Assembly: GCA_040954595.2 (NCBI GenBank)
Contig: CM082577.2
Span: 19,964,001-20,028,000 of the forward strand
Source of the DNA: Balanoglossus misakiensis
Taxonomy: Eukaryota; Hemichordata
Direction of reading: 5' to 3'
DNA: 64,000 bases
This document shows, piece after piece, positions 49,801 through 57,600 of the stretch (its first letter is position 1; each line of letters starts with the position of its first letter). Under the pieces are notes generated by a model. That model had not been told where the DNA came from, did no database searches, and saw only the letters and a program-made list of their open reading frames with translations. The translations under genes were made by a program, and so were the position numbers.

Positions 49801-52800
49801 ACTCCAAAACAGGCTGTAATATTGGAGGATATTTTATCAACCATTTAATGTATGCCGATGATATATGTCTTATTAGTCCCTCGGTCAAGGGGACTCAGAA
49901 GTTGGTCGATATCTGTGGCGACTATGGTAATACTCATGATATTTTATTTAATGACAAAAAGACTAACTGTATGTGTATCAAATCGGATTCTTCTATGATT
50001 CGTCGCATTCCTTCTGTTTATCTTAATGGAGTTAAACTAGCATTTGTAACAAAGAAAAAGCATCTATATTTACCCTCAACAATCATCTCCATGATGATGA
50101 TGATATTGAGCGACAGATGCAATGTTGTTATGTGTCAGCTAATATGCTTAAGAGAAATATTTTCAGATGTACTTTTGACATTAAGAGTATTCTCTTCAAA
50201 ACATATTGTTATCAAATGTATGGAAGCCCAATGTGGGTAAAATTCACTGTCAGCACAATGAGGAAATTGAAAATTGCATACAACAACGCTGCTCGTATCC
50301 TATTGGGATATGAAAGACGAAGTAGTGCGAGCTCTATGTTTGTGACGAACAGAATCGATACATTCGATGCCCTGCATTGAAGGCAAATTTTTAGTCTCAA
50401 ACAAAGACTTTTGAACTGCCAAAATGTCATTGTGCGGCAAGTGCATGATATATTGTATTTTAATTTTGAAACTTTGAGCATTTGGGTTAAGCTTCTTTTT
50501 GTCATTTAGATATGTAATCTATTTTCTCCCCTTTCAACTAATCCTACTGTAATATGGACCATGAGTCCGAAATAAAGTTTATAATAATAATAATAATAAT
50601 TAAAGCTGCAAGCAGCATTGAAGGGGCCCAAGCATTGAGTTAATAACCATAAGACTCCATTCAGGGTTGTACCATTCAAATGCGTAGGCTGTATTTGCTC
50701 TGGATGTAGGATATGGGGAAGTAGGCAACCACCCGAAATGGATGTCTTACAAGTACAAACGCAACAACCAAAGGTGAACTTCTACGTTGTAAGTACTTCA
50801 GTAAGTATACTTCAAAGGTCAGCTGAGGGTACCCAAAAATTAGGATTCTTATTTGGTTCATATTCAAGACAACGGAAAATCCTCGCTGTTTAGGTTTGTC
50901 AAATTAGATATGGCCATAATAATGAGTTACGCGAGTAAGTTACAGGTGGCCCCAGGAATTTAGCATTTCATGACGCAGAGGGTCCGACCCTACCCCTCCA
51001 AACACCTGGCTATATATGATGTGCATGCTAACATATGGAAAGCAGGTCAATGGACACCTGAGGTCACCCAAAAATTTGACAAAAAATGTTCATTCCTGTT
51101 TATGTCATGTGCAACAAATCCTACATTTGCAGCCCTTTCACTTTGCTTACCATTAGGTATGCACGTAATACATGAATCAAGCAGGTGTCGCAGGTATCCC
51201 CCTGTATTTGGCATTTCATGATAGTTTCATCCCTCCAAATACCAAAGCTGCACCTGTACAACGGGCTGAGATATGGCACTGTACGACAGAGGTCATCCAA
51301 ATCAACTTATACATTTGGGCAAAAACAAAGTGACACTTACATTCGTCCCCGTGGAACAAAAACTACACCTATTGCCCTGTTGGTTAGTGTCCAATTAAAT
51401 GTACAAAATCAATGACTTAGGCAGGTGCAACAGGTGACCCCGCCTTTGGTATATCATTATGGTCCCATCCGTATATGCCCCCCCCCCCCACCCCCAACGC
51501 CAAAGCTGCATGCATCTGCTGTGGATGCTCACTAAGCAAAAGTAGGCGAAATGTCACATAAGGTCGCCCATAACTTGACAGGAAAATGGGACTTCAAATC
51601 GATCCATGTGCAACAAATACCACGCTAGCATCCCTTTCATTGACTCCACAATTACGCATGCACATAATAGATTTTCCAGACTGCGTGAAGCTGCGTGCCA
51701 TTACGGGCGACCTGATAACCTCCACGGCCACCTGCGGGCCGAACCCCATATTGAACGTCCAGTTGCAACGTCACGACTGAAGTAGGAACTTTTGAACGGC
51801 AACGAAGCCTGATCTCTGATTATTGCTGGTACCATACTCCCTTCGTGCAAGAAAATCATTGGTCTGCTGACGTATTTCGGCCACATTAGCGACTGAGGGT
51901 CAAAGTCCGCAGCCGCATTACATTGAATGTTAACCAGAGTAGCCGGGTCTAGATAGAAACATTTGAACGGCAACAGCTAACAAACTCAGCGTAATTCAAT
52001 AAAACGCCCTTACACAGCCTGAACGCCGATAATGTATTATCCCAAAATTCATTCCATGGAAAATAATCACTGGTCAGTTTACGTATTTCAGCCGATTTTC
52101 CAAGGACTACTGCAACCCGCCAGAAGTGAGTACATGTACCCTGCTAATGAGATCTCCACAACATTACGTAATGACGGTCAAAGTCCGATGCCCCAGTGTC
52201 CGTCCTCAGCCCACCAAAAAATGCGAAAAATATTACAAAAATCTTCTTCTCAAAATCGACGTGGCCTAGGACCTTGAAATTTGGCACAGGGGATTTTGGC
52301 CACATGATCTACAAAAATCGCGAAAAGAATGTACATGCCCCCATTAACGTGCAAATTAGGTCAATTTGAAAATTTCGCTCGATTATAGCCACCAAGTCAC
52401 GTGACTAATTACAAATTCAAAGGGCAGGTGCACCAGTACTCATGGGCCCCAACGACCGTGCCAAATTTCAAGGTCCTAGGCCACGTCGATTTTGAGAAAA
52501 ACGGGAGCAAAAAAACGACTCAAGAAGAAAGAAGAAAAACTCCAGCAATAACAGAAGGGGACCAAGCGCCTGAGGGCGCTTGGTCCCCTAATAAAGAACT
52601 GGAAGAATATGCAAGAGCCAAACAGGAAAACGGGGAGCCAATAGTCCTGGGACATGAGACCTCCCCCTGTGATCTATGGTTCCTTGGTACACAGCAGCAA
52701 ATATTTGACATAAGAAGATTTTGCTGTGAAGACATTTGCAGTTATCCACTCAGTGTGGATCCAACATTCAGCATTGGTAGGTTTGAATGCAGCCCATTTA

Positions 52801-54607
52801 CATACAGGCATATACTACTGAAGAGTAAGAGGTCAGGCCAGCCACCAATCTGATTAAAATCAGATGTAGGGAACGGCGACGTGTTTTTTTTATGCTGTCG
52901 CCTCACACTACATCTGACCAACTCTCAATGGAGATCTCGCTGAACTCTATGAGAATTACTGGGAATCTAAGTGTGAGGCGACAGCATAAAAAAACCACGT
53001 CGCCGTTCCCTACATCTGATTTTAATCAGATTGGCCAGCCACCAGTCTTTTTAGGTCCCATGGCTATGCATCATCAGAAGGATTACACTACATATGAAGA
53101 TGATATGTTCTGTCACATCTACTTTAAGAGAGATTAGAGATCATTTGAAGGCATTCTTAACTGATGGTGAGATGATGCCTTAGTGCAGGCATATATTGTC
53201 CGAGGAATTCCCATCCAGTGTTGGTCTCATGTGTTTTCTACATTATCGAGAAAACTGTAAGCAGTACTTGAGAAAGATTGGAATCACCAATGATGCAGAC
53301 CTGACCAGAAGTATTTCTTTGTTATGGCAAAAAATATTTATCTAGTAGCAGTTTTATTTCTATGGTTTCTGTTTGATTTAAGTTGCTTAGTTACCAACAC
53401 TAGGTCAAGGCACTTGCTCAATACTTCCTGTCAAGGGCATTACCCCATTACATAATACAGTATCAAAGTTCAACTTCAGTCAAGTGTAAGCACAGGGAAC
53501 TTAGTAATTTTGTTATTGTTGTTGTTGTTGTTGTTAAGATTGGTAATAAAATTAAAAAAAAATCAATGTGTCATTTCTTGCTATGTTTGTCGATGTTGTA
53601 GATAACTGTAAAAAAACCCAACCATAATCGTGGAAAACACGACCTAGGTCGCCGAATGTCACTACCGTCTTACATACAGGCAAGGGTGGAATCCACATGC
53701 CCTGGATCTAGGCTCATGGGCCACCTTCAAGGCCCTGAAAAATCACCCCATTCACCAGCGAGCGATTAAATTATGCCACCATAGGCATTGAAATTTATCT
53801 CACTGACCTAATTTGGGCTTCACTTCATCTATCGACCTGCAAACGAGTGGAAAAACGGCGATTTCCAAGTCGTACCCAGTCAAATTCAATCACATTTGAA
53901 TCACGCGCCCGATGGTGATGGCTCCATTTTCTCTGCCTATTTAAATTGACCAATCGGGCGCCCTGTAAAGCAACACCCGGAAGTGTACGTTCTGACTATC
54001 GACTGCACTGTATTCAAGACGTAAAATGGTAGATTTTATGACAAAGAGTTGGGAAGTATCCATTTATCTGTATGACTCTTAAGGTTTCGCCTCCCTTTTT
54101 TCGCGTTATTTTGAACGCAGTTACACGTACTCGTACGAGTTGAGCAATAAACAATCGGGTGGCCGAGGCAGCCTTTACAGGGCGCCCGATTGGTCAATTT
54201 AAATAGGCAGAGAAAACAGAGCCATCACCATCAGGCGCGTAATTCAAATGTGATTGAATTTGACTGGGTACGACTTGGAAATCGCCGTTTTTCCACTCGT
54301 TTGCAGGTCGATAGATGAAGTGAAGCCCAAATTAGGTCAGTGAGATAAATTTCAATGCCTATGGTGGCATAATTTAATCGCTCGCTGGTGAATGGGGTGA
54401 TTTTTCAGGGCCTTGAAGGTGGCCCATGTGCCTAGATCCAGGGCATGTGGATTCCACCCTTGCCTGTATGTAAGACGGTAGTGACATTCGGCGACCTAGG
54501 TCGTGTTTTCCACGATTATGGTTGGGTTTTTTTACAGTTATCTACAACATCGACAAACATAGCAAGAAATGACACATTGATTTTTTTTAAATTTTATTAC
54601 CAATCTT

Positions 54608-54655
<48 letters not shown>

Positions 54656-57600
54656 AATAAGAAAATTACTAAGTTCCCTGTGGTGTAAGTGTTAAGTTTC
54701 AGAAGCACATGGGTTTTCAGAGAGTAAAGCATTGTGCTGAAGAGAGAATGTCAGTTTTAGCTTAAAACACACTAAAAAAAGACGGACCAGTCCAAGAGTT
54801 GTATTGTTTTTGATGGGCTAACAGCCAGATGGTCATATAATTCCAGTAAGCCTATTTTTCAAGCTTTAATATTCCGTAAAAATGAGTTTATTCGTGGACT
54901 GTGAATGCCACACTCGTTGGCCATTCTCTCCTAGCCCGGAGACACAGGCGTAGTAGGGGAAAAGGAACGCCCGGGGACAGTCTCTATTTACGCACCGAAT
55001 TCTGTGCGCAGAACGACACGGGTGGTAAATCTTGTGTGTAAGCTAATTGGTCACTCAATGTAACAATGTGTAAACCAAATGACATCATCGCATTCTAAAT
55101 AAGGAAATAGAGGTGGAGTCATGTGTGAAATTCCCGCAACGGGGTGTGGGAGTGGTTTTGAAGGTGTATGAATATTCATAACCAAGCTTTGTTTATTATA
55201 TCATCCAACCACTGGCGCCCGTCAACATTTGATAGATCACTCGTTATCCATTCGTTACTAAGCGACCCTGATCGTTGCCAGGGCTACTATCTTTCAGCTC
55301 AGCAGGAAATTTATCGACTGTCCCCGGGCGTTGTATTCTAGATCGACGCCTGTTTCTCCGGGCTAGTATGCCGCTACATCTTGATAAAAACATTTGGCTG
55401 CAAGGATATGGCTGAAGAGGGTATTTTGGATGCATGTGACAAAAAGGACTTGAAAGCCAGACTGAAATCTATGAAACAGCCCATGGCAGAGAAAGAAAGA
55501 GAGCTCTTGAAAGTCACCAATGAGCAATACCAGTCCAAATACTGGTCATATGTGGAGAAACACTATGACATGATGAAGTAGTCAGCATGATAGCCTCTGC
55601 AAAAATGAAGGCCGGCATGCCAGTTGATGACAGTGGAGTTCCCTATAGAGGTTACACTAATCAGTCAGAAAGTACAAATCTCATTCTGACACGGCAAAAG
55701 GCCTAGGAGGCTGTAATCAAGGCAAAGAAATCAGACAGAGAGGACTTCACTAAGATGGAAGTCACTACAGACATATTTGAACCGGTAGTGGAACGTCAAC
55801 AGCATGAGCTTACTCTGGCAGTAATTGGCATGAGTGATGAGTATGAGTTAGCAGATATGGCTGAACACCTGGCTGTAAGCCCACAAGACTGGTTTGACTG
55901 GACAGAAGTACAAAGGAAAGATTACATGGAGCAATTCAATAAGATGACCCTGCGTGATATCTTTTCGAAGAAGCCAATCGAGTATCTGCTGCCAGAACCG
56001 GAGAATGAGTGGATCAGTCTAAGCATAGATGTAAAGGATATCCTGAGTAAATTTCTTGATGTAAATGCTGAGGTAGCTGATGTTGTTCACAAGGCAGCTG
56101 TTGAGTTGCTGAAAAACAAGGGAGCCATACAGAAGAAAGCTACACTGCAGGCTGAGTGTCCACATGAATGGTGTGTTAATTGCATCAAGAAGTGTGAAGA
56201 CAAAGTCATATTGCTGCCGAGAATATAGTGACCACATTATTTGTGAGTGCCAGCATTATAAAGGAGAGAAGATTTGTGGCCATTCACTTAGTGTTGCCGA
56301 TAAAGTTGGTAAGTTGGCAACACACTTCGACTGGTTCTTGTATAATATTAGAGAGGTTCGGCTACACGTGAACGCGCAACATCATGAATTTCTGTTATGA
56401 CATCATCAAGTTTTGTGTAAAGTTTGACGTTCACGTAAAAGTCTTCGCTTTTTTTACGTTGAGATAGGTGTTTTCACGTTAGTTGCAAACGTGAAAAGTT
56501 ATTCTCATTTGGGGCAACAAAAAATCATATTATCTACGAAATATGTGTATGCCTTGTTAGCTTGATATCTCATTGTGACAAACAAAAATGCATTTTTTTT
56601 TTTTAGTCATTTCATGTGAAATTTTGTCATCAATTTGTATGGTCGCCCGAGGGTTGAATCCGTAGTTGCAGTGCAGCGACTCGGTGTAACGAGTGTAACT
56701 ATTGTGCGGGTCAGTGCGGGTCAGGGGTTGTTGGCCGGTGCGGGTTGCGGGCCAGTGCGGGTCAACACTTTCAATATGACAATCATGTCCTAAGATTGTT
56801 GAAAAATATATCCTGTAACCAGCACACACCATATCATACACAAATAAACACAAGTTTTTTTTAAAATATGTATGTAAATTTTTATTCAATAACTCTTTGT
56901 GTCTTATATTTCCATTTTTCTGCTTGTCCACTTGCAAGGGATAAAGTTTTTGTTTCTAAGAAACAATCCAGCTCTGGCCAGGAAGTCAAATAGGGACTTA
57001 ACACGAGATCTTCTTTGAAAATATTATGTCTTCCATGGTTTATTATGTCTCATAAAGCCTATCAGTATGACATCACTGAAATAAAGTGGTAAGAACATCA
57101 CTTTTAGTACCAAAATTTTCTAAACAAGCAAAGATTGTCAATTTTCACAATCTGCTGATTGTTCAATTCAAGTTTTGCAAGTACTTGCTTGACAAGTTAA
57201 TCTGATTTTATGTATTTTTTCACTTTAAAATGTACACTACAACAAACAAAAACAAAAACAAAAATGTCCAAAGTGCAGGGATAACACAGAAAGATTAAGT
57301 ACTTATTTCCACTGTGGTCCCACAAATAATATCAGACTGCTTTTAAGACCTCGAGGGATAACACATTATGAAAATCTAATCCTCTTCATATGTCATCAAA
57401 ATGTGAAAAATTGTACGCGTAAAACTAGACTAGCCCACTAGTCGCTTGGTGATTTTTAAATCTCAATACTTTTTGTGTTTTCGTACGTACCTAATGTCGG
57501 CGGACATCTTGACCGGATGGCGGGAAAGCATGACGTCACTGGTGGCGCACTACACGACCCGCTATGCAGCCAGCATCCTTGGTCGATTCCATTGTAATAT

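Noticed and set aside
56557-56937. 126-codon minus-strand ORF
   Set aside because: Low-complexity start and no similarity I recognise; partly over a short GTGCGGGTCAG repeat.
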